Assembly (NCBI GenBank): GCA_903813345.2
Contig: CAIIXF020000006.1
Coordinates: 10,110,348-10,172,347, forward strand
DNA: 62,000 nt
Direction: 5' to 3'
Source: Owenia fusiformis
Lineage: Eukaryota; Annelida; Polychaeta; Sabellida; Oweniidae
The translations under genes and the position numbers were made by a program. Every line of letters starts with the position of its first letter. Position 1 is the first letter of the stretch. Of this stretch, positions 1 to 11,716 are shown one piece after another. The notes below the pieces were generated by a model. The model was not told the DNA's origin, ran no database searches, and saw only the letters and a program-made list of their open reading frames with translations.

Positions 1-772
1 ATGAGACCTCCCTCAATCAAGGCATGGGTGGATATTTTGTCAAATAGGCCTAAATATGAAAAAACAAAAACTGATTTTGATATCAGACTCTCACTTTCAA
101 CGATAGGTACATCTGTAGATGTTGTAACAGTTCAAGATCACTGAAATCATGTAGGACTAAGCCTACAGCTAAGTAAACATTCGATTTCTTGAATAGACCT
201 AGTGGACTACTTTGATACATGTTTTACGAAAACTGGCATTTCCGGTGCAGTTTCTTCTAGAGTTCATTGGACGAAAAACAAATAAGACTCCACACTAGAT
301 CTAGTCAAAATTCCCGATTACCGGATAACCCTACCACCCTGTATTTCAAAATCCCTACTCCTTGGACAATATGCCAAATTCCCCATCTTACCCATGTCTC
401 ACACAAACCTTTAATATTGCATAAGATTTTGGACTTTGGACAAATAGAAATATTTTTAACGCTTGGTGTTAATTCGAGGAGGTTATCCGCCATTTTGAAA
501 TGTCAATTTTGTATTTTTACATTTTTCATATGGGAATCATGGAACATACATTTAATGTATTAATTTCAATACATGTCTATCGTATTTCTTGATGTTTTAT
601 TAATAAGTATTAGATGATCATTCTATGAATTCAATTTTGTACAATTAAACAAAACATGAAAACAACAGAACTTACCTATGTCATCTGCGTGCATTGACCG
701 GATAATATGTTTGAAAGGACTGCGTTTGCGCATCCCATTTAAAACGTGACACGTTTCTAAAGCGTTGATGGT
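1..772. other. AT-rich sequence without a recognised gene
   Basis: No splice-consistent or conserved-looking frame was seen. It may include the body of the gypsy-type remnant downstream of gag, but no protease or polymerase motif was recognised. Confidence 0.5.
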
Positions 773-1230
773 TTATACGCCAAAGTGTTTAGAAATAAAA
801 CGCCTTGCGTCAAAAAAAATCATGTTATTAACGCACTTGGGGAGGGATTTACCACACCTCCTACATGTGAATGACGAAGATTGTTGGCGAGATTTCTCAC
901 TCTGTGATGCAGATCTTGTAGGTGACTGATGACGTTTATTTGCATTTTGATTTTTCCTGCGATAATACTTTTTCTTTTTGAGAGAATCGACAGTTATATC
1001 AGGTTCACGTAGTACAGTCTGTTCTTTCTTCACAGCTTCATTCCTTTAACTTTCGAATAATCAGTCTTTTCTGCGTCATTGCTGAATTTGAAATTCAGAA
1101 ATATATCCTCCGCCATCTCGCCCATGGCAAATATCATCATGCTGACTTGTCGTTCTGGGGGATCTCTATCAGGGTTAGGGATTTTTGGTATATCACCTTC
1201 CCCTACGGCGTGTTGTTGTTGTACATCCAT
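773..1230 (-). pseudogene. Gag fragment of a gypsy-type LTR retrotransposon
   Basis: Minus-strand frames read MGEMAEDIFLNFKF, the typical AED start region of invertebrate Ty3/gypsy-type Gag, then jump across a deletion to a basic segment with CRRCGKS, a zinc-knuckle-like start. The rest of the element is missing or lies outside the window. Confidence 0.6.
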
Positions 1231-1428
1231 GTTATTTAATACATACGATTATACAATGTCAATACAGGAGATCAAGATCAATTACAATGTTCAAATTTAA
1301 AAATGTCAATACACGGCTCCGTGGAAATTCCAGAAGAAATGTCATGTGTTTCGCACAAAATACACAAAATCTCACCCACTTGATGATATAGTTCCGTATA
1401 ATCTTTATATCCAGTCACTCTGACACCA

Positions 1429-1646
1429 TGTGCTGTTAATTGGGTTCAATAATAAACTTTAAGTCTTATGTAAGATGAGATATGAAGCGTTTTTATTCTA
1501 AACACAAATATTATGACATGTCCGACATCTTAGATCTAGCAGCCCCTCGGCAATTGGTTAAAACACATCACATGGTACAAAAGTAGGTCACTATGCATGT
1601 GGCCTGATAAACAATAGATGTTGATGAGTGAATATATCAGCTAACA
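1429..1646 (-). repeat. Putative LTR of the gypsy-type element
   Basis: Read on the minus strand, this stretch begins TGTTAG, contains AATAAA and ends in CA directly before TGGTGTCAG (1428-1420), a start that fits a leucine-tRNA primer-binding site. The gag fragment follows at the right distance. The second LTR is not in the window, so the outer edge is a guess. Confidence 0.4.
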
Positions 1647-1724
1647 CTACATATACTCATTGTTGATATGTATTAGTTCTGTACATGTGTTTATCAGTAT
1701 TCACTATATTGATTAATTAAATCA

Positions 1725-2860
1725 TTCAAAATAGTCTCCTTCTGCTGCGATGCATTTTTGGTGTCGTTCAACCCAGTCCCTAAACACATGCCTGAATCCC
1801 CCTGCAGAAAGCATGTCAAGCCGTCTCTACTGCAGCCTCAACATCTTTCTGAGTTTCAAAATAGGATCATCTTAATTCACGTTTTAAATCCATGAATAAA
1901 TAAAAATCACATGGGGACAAATATGGAGAATAAGGTGCCTGTGGTACTCTTTCCAAATCTAAATCGCTTAGAGCATCAGATGTAACTTCAGCTGTATGTG
2001 GCCTTGCATTATCCATGTGGAAGTTGGGGCGGTAATTTCCCTGTTGTTTCTGTTTTATTGCTCTGCAGAGTTTACGGCGCATAATCTGGAAAGGTAGGTG
2101 TGAAGATAAGAAAACTTGGAAATCTGGTACATATAACTGCAATCAAGTGCACTTTTTATAATTGACAATAATATCATTTTTTTCTTAACCTTTACAAAGT
2201 ATTTCTCAGTAACAGTTGTTCCATTTTCTACTGAATGTTGGAGAATCACTCCACTTTCGTCGAAGAAAATGAGAAACATTGTCTTCTTTGACGTTGTCTT
2301 CAGAAACCTGGGCTTTGTCTGCTGTAGAGACTCTTTGCCAAACCACCCCATACTTTCCCTCTTACTAAGAGACTCATAGTTATAGATCCATGTCTCATCT
2401 TCAGTCAGAATGTTAAATAACCATTCATCCCCATACCATTTATAAGTGTCTAGGAACTTATATGATGCTTCTAAGCGAGCTTGTTTCTGGTCATCACTCA
2501 AAATACGGGGTACCCATTATGAGGAGATGTAGCACTTCTCTAACACATCTTTTATCAGGTTATGGCACGATCCTATAGATATTCCAACAGTTTCACTGAT
2601 TTGTCTTACAGTTAATATGTCTGTTCTCTTTGATTAGCTCATCTATTTTATTTGTATGCTCCTCTGTTGTCGATGAGCATGGTCTACCTGTTCTTGACCT
2701 ATCCTTAATTGATTGCCTTTTCTCCAGTTTTATGTCGTGGTACTAGCGCCGCACAGTTGAGTTATTATAGGCATCATCCCCAAATGCACCTTGGATAAAC
2801 TTATGGTTTTCTACTAATGTTTTTTCATTCTTGACCATACATTCAATGAAGGTTCTTTAG
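1725..2860 (-). pseudogene. Broken mariner transposase
   Basis: Minus-strand fragments show an N-terminal helix-turn-helix region ending in the TGRPCSS linker, then EDETWIYNYE (first Asp), HMDNARPHTA (second Asp) and YSPYLSPCDFYLF (third Asp), the D,D,34D pattern of mariner. Stops and frameshifts near 2500 and 2060-2140 break it. The terminal repeats were not resolved. Confidence 0.88.
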
Positions 2861-2939
2861 TGTTAAAGTTACACAATCAAGTTACAGCAAGTCAATGGAT
2901 TAAGTTACAGCAAGTTACTAGGTCAAGTTACACAATCTA

Positions 2940-4060
2940 GTCCCAATAAGTTGCAGCCATTAAAGAAAAAGGGGGGGGGGAATCCCTTACAGTATACACC
3001 AAGTGTGAGGCTTCGTAAAACTCCTCATCCAGATAGGGAAATGTGATATTAACATCATCGACATCCATCCGCTTTCCATGAGAACTAAATTTACCATGAT
3101 CAACCTTGGCTGCAAGTAGTTCGGGCAACTTAGCTCTTTCTAGCATCTTTGAAGCAACAACATCATCTCCTGGTATTGATGCAACAAAGTCTGGTCTGAA
3201 TAGATAAATAGAAGTACCAATAATATTGTGGCAATCTCCCAGGTGTGTTATACTTGTGTGTGGTACAACATAAGCAAAGAATAACCACCTCTTCAGTTGC
3301 CATTAGCAGATTCAACAACCCAGCGAATCTTTGTGACAAACCGGTTGCATTGGCTACATCAACTGGAATCTGCTTCTTGCCATGGCCAAGAGCTAACATT
3401 GCAATATTAATGCCTTAGTTTCCCAGAACTCTTAATTGTCCCTGAAGGCACGATCTAGCACCAACGAATCATTAATTTGTAGTCATGATTTCATCCATAT
3501 CAAACTTAATCATGTTTTCTAAAATAATAGCATCATTATTTCCAGCAAGGTAAAAGCCAAGTATCGCTACAAAGTAGCCAGTATTAGTTTTGATAATCAT
3601 TTGTTTCAGTAGAAGATGGACTTTATGTAGTTTGTAGGTTAATCTTTGGAAGGAGTAACTAGCACTCGGTTAGATATACAAGATGGTATTTATGTATGTG
3701 CCATCAGGACTATGGTAATCCTATCATTATTGCCAAATAGGGTCTCCACAACTTATGATGTATGATTCTTGCGAACTTTTTCTCTGCTGATATGGTTGAA
3801 CCCAATGTCCTTGGGAACAAATTACTGCTTTAATGCATTTTGTATAGTAGCAACAATATTTGAAACAATTTGTTTTGTCTCCAAACAATGTTGGCAGGAA
3901 TCGATTGGATAAGCTAGAACTCATTTTGACACAAAACACTGCTAGAGCTGTTCGACGTCCTCAAACACATGAACTTTTTAGAGTCTAGGGTCTAGTAAAA
4001 GTTCATCATGTTGTTTTTCTGTAATCCCTGTATTGCATATTGTATCTAGCAGCTCACACA
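2940..4060 (-). pseudogene. Decayed coding sequence of unknown origin
   Basis: Successive minus-strand frames with protein-like composition, for example LGHGKKQIPVDVANATGLS (near 3360) and LPELLAAKVDHGKFSSHGK (near 3110), are separated by stops and frameshifts but stay in consistent order. This looks like one dead gene, perhaps transposon-borne. I do not recognise the family. Confidence 0.4.
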
Positions 4061-5431
4061 ATTCCTTCCCTGACATAGTTGCTTCCAGCCTTGTGCATTA
4101 TTCAGTGCAATATGCTCAAACTGTTAGGCTTAGTTGTTAATTAAGTTCAATATAAAAGTTAATTTAACAGTCATCATAGCAATGAAGCGTCATTATAACG
4201 CTTTGCAGTCACCAGTAAATAGTCACCATAACAGTAAACAATCATCATAAAAGTAAACCATAACCATCACAGTAGTCGTTGATGTCAATATTTCGCATAA
4301 TATGGCATTTACACAATATGACATTTTACACTTTGGCATTTCACATAATATGGCATTTGCCATATTACAATAATATAATATGAGGCATGTTGAGAATTAG
4401 GATTTAAACATTTTGCAACCTGACTAAATAACTTACAAAACTGGCTCTTTCTTGGACTACGGGTATTGTATTCAGGAATGGATATCAAAAGTGGGTTGCA
4501 GAAGTAGGAAGAACCAGCCAGATAACTGTATAAAAATATGAACATTTCTATTTCTAAGTAGATAATATGTGATAAAATGACAGAAAATACCCCAAATATA
4601 TGCTGTAATTGATTAATAAATGTGAATTGAAATATATAAATGTAAAATAAAGAATGGATGGCTTACCATGTTGAACTATTGTGGTGGATTGTGTTGAGAT
4701 AAAAACCTATGTGTACAGCTATTGAAGTGTGGTAGAAAGAGGAAGTGGAAATCCCCTTTCCAGCTATTTATGTGAACTGAAACATGGCAATACCAAGTGC
4801 CATCTATAAATGAACTTGCAATTGGTCACATCAATGAACTAAATATAAGTCTACTGATTTCATGTGCTCAAAAACAAGCATGTGTTTTGTTGGCAGTTAA
4901 AAAAATAGACCCAGTTATCAGTACTTATGTACTACCACTCAGCTGTATTCAGTTTTTAATTTATTCAGATTAATACCACAAAGAGCTGGATTCCAATATA
5001 GTAATTTGAAATAGGAGGAATTAAATGTAAAATCGGATCTAGCAAGATGGCAACCAGTTGTCTCTAGTACTCTTGACAAAAAATTATTAGATTTCAGAAT
5101 ATTTTGGGCTCATATTTTCAAAAAATCTCCATGAAATAAACAATACTCAAAGGCATTGGAGAAATGAATGGGGTTGAGATTTACTTGGTTGAATGGACTT
5201 GGTTTTTACTGAGTTGGGTTGAATTGGGGTTGAGATGACCAGAGAATGCTTAAGTACCATAGAAACTAGAAAGTGTTGATCAATGCAAATATCTAAGATG
5301 TGTATTTTGTGAAAGAATTTCAACAGCATATACTGTTTCTTTGATGACATTTCAGTTAGTGTTGTATTATTCGAAGATTTTTTGATTCCTTTAAATTCCA
5401 TTCAGTTTAATTAACATTTTCTGTTTTATAG
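4061..5431. other. Spacer or intron, nothing recognised
   Basis: Holds short local repeats only: AATATGGCATTT-type words at 4290-4370 and GGGTTGA-type words at 5170-5240. It may be intron of the acidic-repeat gene if that gene has earlier exons. Confidence 0.5.
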
Positions 5432-7243
5432 CATTGGTGAAAAAAGGATGTCTGAACACAAATCCAGTAATAATGAACAGACAGGCACATCTGTACAACT
5501 CATATCTGATAATAAAGAACCCAGAGACACATCTGCATGGCACATATCTGATAGTGAAGAACCCATAGACACATCTACACAACAAATATGTGATAGTGAA
5601 GAACCCATAGACACATCTGCACGGCACATATCTGAAAATAAAGAACCCATAGACACATCTGCACAGCACATATCTGATAGTGAAGAACCCATAGACACAT
5701 CTTCACAAAGGTAAATGGTGATTTCTGTTAGTCCAAAAACATTTCAAAATAAAAGAGGAATTATCGTGCTGTTAATAGTAAAGATGTTGCTCAAACAATG
5801 TCTGTTTGCTTATTTGGTTTTGTTGTACGAGATACCATCTTGTACATTGAAGTGAACATAATGAAATCTAAATCAATTATTTTTAACTCAGTAGTATACT
5901 TTTGTTTGGCAATTTAATATTTTGTAGGCAGTCCTGATGCTTTATACAAAATGCTAATGTTTCATACAGTAAAGTCCATTTACCATTTATTCAAAAACTT
6001 GGATTGATAATGATATTATGCGATGATATCATTGATATTTTTCTTTAGCTCACATGGTGAGCTTTTGCAACCACTCGTCTGTCTGCCTGTAACAATGGTG
6101 GCATGTTTTAAAACACCTGTAGATAAGATTTTATTTTAAGTTATTTTTGCTCAACATCGATACAGAAAACCCCCGTATGACTCCTGGTTCAAAAGCTTGC
6201 TTATCATCAAAATGGCCGCCATTTTTGTCTCACAAAATTATTATTGTCAACCATTTTAGCTATCATTGATTTGTCCAGTCTGTCTCTAAATCAGTCCACA
6301 ATAGTGGCACCTTTTTAAAACATTTATGTTTTATTAAAGAAGCTAATATCTCATACAGCAAAGTTCATTCGCCATTTATTAAAAAAATTTAATTGATAAT
6401 GATATTATGCAATGATAACACCTGTAAATATGATTTCATTTTAAGTTATTTTTGCTCATCATCAAAACATACAACCCACCTATGACTCCTGATTCAAAAG
6501 CTTGCCTATTAGCAAAATGGCCGCCATTTTTGTCTCACAAAATTATTATTGTCAACCATTTTAGTTTTCATTGATTTGTCCATCTTCGAAAACCTCTGTA
6601 TATTATAAAGCTCTTTCGATTTAAAGCTTTATATATTAGTGTTCTCCCCAAAAAAATTCAACTGAGTGCAATTAAGTGACATGGGGAGATCACTGTATAT
6701 ACATTTTTGCCTAATTTTTATCCTACCCTGTACATATTTAAAATGCAATGTAATGTTAATGTCATATTCCGTTGCAGGAACAACTATGTGGATGGCAATG
6801 TTTTGTATCTTGGGGAAGACATTTCTCAGACTTGGACTAAAGTCACTGAAAGTGATGGCACTGTCACATTTTACAATGGTATGAACACTTTTATATTTAC
6901 ATGTACTTTTCGAAGCATAATGGTGTTCATGTTCCTACTGGCCTGGAAATGTCTAAGCAAGATCTTAGTTCCTAAAAAGGACCTTTACTAATAATTTGTA
7001 CTTGAATATTGGGTTCTAACAAATAAAATTATTTATTAATGTAAAGTTAGAAATGTAAATCATACTTATACATAAACTCTGATATTTTTACATCTTTTTT
7101 CAGGCAAAGTACCTAGATTACTCTCAGACGCTAATGGAGCAGCTATTACATCTTACTCATTGATAGACGATGATCAGGAAAATGTTTCAGATTCAGAGGA
7201 TGTTACTTCATCTTGTTCAGGGACTTCAGATTTTGTGACTTGA
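5432..7243 (+). CDS. Acidic repeat protein, 3' part of an unrecognised gene
   Basis: Three exons, 5432-5710, 6778-6878 and 7104-7243, join in phase with good splice sites. The frame is open from the first acceptor; the first Met is at 5448, giving 167 residues from there, but the exon may be internal with more gene upstream. The first exon encodes five copies of a 14-residue acidic unit (ISDSEEPIDTSAQH type, 42 bp). The second contains W-x-K-x5-DG-x3-FYNG, which resembles the first half of a WW domain but lacks the second Trp. The C-terminus is acidic and Ser-rich. The gene runs tail-to-tail with CRAT. I cannot assign a function. Confidence 0.6.
6110..6590. repeat. Direct duplication of about 175 bp, period about 305 bp
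   Basis: CACCTGTAGATA to TTTTAGCTATCATTGATTTG (6115-6280) recurs as 6418-6580 with few changes. It lies in an intron of the acidic-repeat gene. Confidence 0.75.
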
Positions 7244-8309
7244 AATAGCCTCATTGGTTATATTGTAAATCAGTCTCAACATGAATGTTGTATAAATGTT
7301 TTATTCTATTGTGTATTTTTCACAAGTGATATTCTATGAAGTTTGGAGCTTTAGTTGAATATTATTTTGGGAAAATGTCAAGGATATTCAGCAAAAATAG
7401 AATGAAATATTTGTTTTAATATATAACTGTTAATCTTTAAGAGACTCTATACCATAGGATAGTACAATCAAGATCCCTCGTGACGTTTTTACATATTGAG
7501 TTTTATCACAGATTCACTTATCTACTTACCAACAAAGAAGTCCCAAATCCAGCTTTCAGTATTAATTTTGAGATTGTACTGACCGATCTAATTATTTTCG
7601 TTGAAATTAATTCAATCTGAAGTTTGAATATACCGGGAAAATCCCCCTGTTATCTGATTGGTTGTTGCTGAATGTATTTACCATGAACCTGATTGGCTGC
7701 CTGGTTCAAGGCGCGTGTGGGCGTTTGCATGACTCAACGGGGATTTCCCTCCCTAGCTGAGGAATCAATAGTGTTTAATTCTGAAGGTTGGTTGTTCTGT
7801 TGATTATTTCAATATATTATTCTCAAGATATAGCCATGGTATGTGAGATATTATGTGAGCAATATAATGGGACATCATTGATTGTCTGAATGAGAAACCT
7901 ATGGTATACTGCATCTTTAAGGGTTAAAATCTCAGTGTATATCTTGATCTACACTGAACCAAACAACTCCTTTTTAAATATTCACCAGTTGTCTTAATTT
8001 GATAGGCATGACCAGTGAATATTGTTTTCATGACATGTGACCAAGTTTTGACCTATCATACAGCAGTAAATTTGACAGTTATAGAATAAAATACCAGTTG
8101 TCTAATTTGATAGGCATGACCCAAGGAGGATTGGCAGCCATTATTCAAACTCGATACTGTGTTGCCCAGCGTGGAACAATTTAGTAACAAAATAATCCAG
8201 TGAATATCACTAGAAAATACGAAGGCCATGTGCTATGGAGAAAACTGATCCACTTTTTATGAAAAGATCGTGGAGAACAACAATGAGCAAACCAAATGCT
8301 TGTTTTGTT

Positions 8310-8830
8310 GTTGGTTAGGTAACATGTTATATATAGGTTGGTAAGGAAACAGGTAAATATTGTTATGAATTCTCTTTGGACCAAGTACTTTGTTGGAAGA
8401 TGTACATTACAAATATTATGGTAATATTCAAGTTTCATTGGCAGTTCTAGTCTTGAGTAATATTGTTACCAAGTTGGTCCAAGCCGGGTAACGGAGTGTC
8501 AAGTTTGAATAAAGGTTTAAAATCCCCCTTGGCATGGCAGTTCTAGTCTTCAAAATTTGAGTAATATTGTTACCAAGTTGGTCCAAGCTGTTATTCAAAA
8601 AATAAAGTTTTGTTGTTGGTTTAACATGTTAAATATAGGTTGGTTAGGTAACAGGTAAATATTTCAATGAATTCTCTTTGGACCAAGTATTTTGTTGGAA
8701 GATGTTCATTACAAATATTATGTTAATATTCAAGTTTCATTGGCAGTTCTAGTCTTCAATAATTTGAGTAATATTGTTACCAAGTTGGTCCAAGCCGGGT
8801 AACGGAGTGTCAAGTTTGAATAAAGGCTAA
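8310..8830. repeat. Direct duplication, period about 305 bp
   Basis: GGTTGGTTAGGTAACA-type sequence through GTCCAAGCCGGGTAACGG appears twice, with a third partial copy of the ACCAAGTTGGTCCAAGC part near 8570. Confidence 0.75.
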
Positions 8831-8934
8831 AAATCCTCCAGTGAACATTGCTTTCATGACATGTGACCAGGTTTTGACCAATCATACAACAGTACAAGAC
8901 AAGTCTTTGTCTGGAGAACAGTCTTGTACTACCC

Positions 8935-9300
8935 TGCTAATAGTTTTTTTATGAAAAATAACACCCCAATTAAATTGTGAATATAAAGAGGACATTCAAT
9001 TCTACAATATGTAAAAATATCAAAATTGTCCGAAGCAGGCGTAATGTGCAGTAGACCGATTCAATAGAAGACAAGTCTTGGTTTGGTGAACAAAGTTTAT
9101 CAGTCTACTGCGGTATTGATTTTTATGAAAAATATAGAAATAATACCCAAATTACATTATGGATATTCAAAAGAGGACATTTAAATCTACAATATGTAAA
9201 AATATCAAAATTGTCCAATGCAGGCTTAACATTCAGTAGACTGATGAATTTCGTTCTCCGAACCGAGACAAGTCTTTTGACAGTTACAGAATAAAATACC
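8935..9300. repeat. Direct duplication, period about 180 bp
   Basis: TTTTTATGAAAAATA, AGAGGACATT and CTACAATATGTAAAAATATC each occur twice in the same order, with CAGTAGAC words at the ends. Confidence 0.7.
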
Positions 9301-11049
9301 GTATTGAGTCTACATGAGTATAACTTGGTATTAAAAATAAAACACAACATAGTAAGAATGCATATGCTGCTGAAAATATTGGATTTACTGTATGTACTAA
9401 GACATAATAAAAAAGATTAATTCAATATAACATTAGAATACTTGTCTTTTAGTTTTCCTTTTAGTGTATCAGTTATATGGTGCTCACTTGCTGTACATGA
9501 AATATTATATTTAAACAAGAATAAAGCACCAAATATAGTACAGGACAGGGATGGAACTGAACAAATAAACATTTTCGGAACAGAACAGAATTTACTTAGA
9601 AAGTAAAACAATAATTATAATATCAACAACAATTATTAATATCAAAACAATAAATAATTTTTTACTTTTACAAGTATCGGTTAGTTGAAAATACCCAATA
9701 CTGATGTGTAATTTTCTTCGATTTCTGGACTGGAATTGTGTTTATGATTTTTAATTGAGGAAAATACTGAAATTGATGTTTTAAGTTCAGTTACCGAGCC
9801 AAGTGCCACGGAATGGGACAGTTTCAATTGGCATTTGAGTCTACAAAAATGGCGGCCATCTTGAAAATTCTCAAACAGAGCAACATACACCATATACATG
9901 ACATACCAACACAATGTTCTTCTAGATGCTGTATGAATATTTAAAGAACTGAACACATTATATAAGTAAAATAATAGCCTTTGCATTAAATTTATTTAAA
10001 TATAAATGGTATTAAATCTGCAAATTTACAATTCAGTTCAATTTAAAATTCATAGATATATTATCAAATTTTAGATAAAATTGCCATTTATAAGATTATC
10101 ACAATTCTATAGTAAACAGGCTTCAAGTCAAAACAACAAACCAATAAATTCACATTCCATAACAGTATAATGTAATGTTAAACGTAAGATATCGTCACAA
10201 ATATAAATTAAATCATAGATGTATATGAACGCATTATATCAGATAGCACAAAGTTGTTTTCATATCACTTTTCAAATGAAGACCTTTAAATTGAGACATC
10301 TCTACATCAGATTTCATATATTCTTTTAAGTGAGTAGTAATGTTTCATATTCAGTATTTTGGGCTTCCAAGAACTCAAAGAAATTGCATAATGCTGGAAC
10401 AGTCATTTCAAAGCAATGGGTTGCAAAATACCCATTCCTCAACGTCCATATCAACGACATATACATATTGCGGAGCTAAAGTCAGTTAATAAAAGGTGAG
10501 CAAATTAGAACCCGTAGATCCAGCCAACAGTCTTAGGCTTAATCAGCAACATTACATTAAAGTACTTAATTGGTTGTTAACCTAGATTTAGGATAGAATA
10601 TGTAATATATCTTCTAGGTTGTCTTATACGATCTATATTGTAGATTTCAAATAATGATATCATTTCAACTAAATCCTGAAAGGACCAGTTTTAGTATGGC
10701 AAATGATTTATTAATAGATGGTGGTATCTTTCACCATGGGTACTTAATCAAATGAAATATGACATTTCTCATTAACACACTTTCTAGAGTCTTTTCATTA
10801 AATTCTAAAGGATAATAAAAATATCAATCGAACAATTCAAAAAATTATGAAAAGGGACTCCATGTCAACATTTTTTTTCCAAAATGTTGAACCTATTTAC
10901 TCAAAAGAGGATCTATTTCAGATTTTTATTGCATGAAAAGGTTATTCAACAAGGGGTCTAAAACTTCTTCAAATGTAGAAAGGATTGAAGGTCTAGTTTT
11001 GAAGATATCAATTTTCGATGACCAAAATTATGCTGAAAACGATGGATAG

Positions 11050-11395
11050 CACGAGTTTTCCCTGTTATTGGAAGATAACATGGGATGTGTGGACTTTTTA
11101 ACTTCATCGCATTTCAATCCCCATCCCATTTTCAGAAGATGTTAATATAGTGTAGAAGAAACTTTTGATATGTTTATTTGAGAAAAACAAGATCCTCTTT
11201 TTGGAAAATAAGCCTAATATTTTTAAAAAAGTGACAAGATGGGGTCCTAATCAAAACTTTTTCAGAGAGTTGGTTGATAATTTTTTATTGTCACAATGAC
11301 TTCAATTGAAAGAAAACATATTGTTTTAATAAAAGCCATTGTATTTATGGCCAGAAAGTACTCATGGTGAAAGATATGACTGTCCAAAATCACTT
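11050..11395. repeat. Dispersed repeat, copy A
   Basis: This stretch is the reverse complement of 33570-33905 with moderate divergence. Shared words include TATGGCCAGAAAGT, GAAAGAAAACATATTG and CAATCCCCATCC. It lies in the 3' flank of CRAT. Confidence 0.7.
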
Positions 11396-11510
11396 GTCAT
11401 ACTCAATCTAGTCCTTTGAATGATGAAAATCCAGATTTCTTCTAATCACATCTTTAGTTTACATGTGTTTGCCAAATTACTCACAAAATAATGTGAAGAT
11501 CTATTATACA

Positions 11511-11516
11511 TTTATT
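11511..11516 (-). terminator. Probable CRAT polyadenylation signal
   Basis: AATAAA reads on the minus strand about 200 bp downstream of the CRAT stop codon. It is the nearest canonical hexamer noticed; the cleavage site is not known. Confidence 0.45.
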
Positions 11517-11716
11517 TGGCAACGTAAGTATATTGCAACACAAACATATTGTAAGGTCATAAAATCAAACTTTTAAAATTCCATGAAGCGATCTTGAACA
11601 ATATTCCGGCAGAATATAAATTAGATTTTGATTGCTCACACAAGGGAATAAACTGCAATTAATTCCTCTTTTAAATCAATACAATATTGCTTCCAACTGG
11701 ATCAACACTTTTAATC

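Larger units (their letters stand above)
7244..11510. other. Convergent intergenic spacer before the CRAT 3' end
   Basis: Contains the direct duplications at 8310-8830 and 8935-9300 and the dispersed repeat at 11050-11395. Apart from these it is AT-rich, without a supported gene. Confidence 0.55.
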
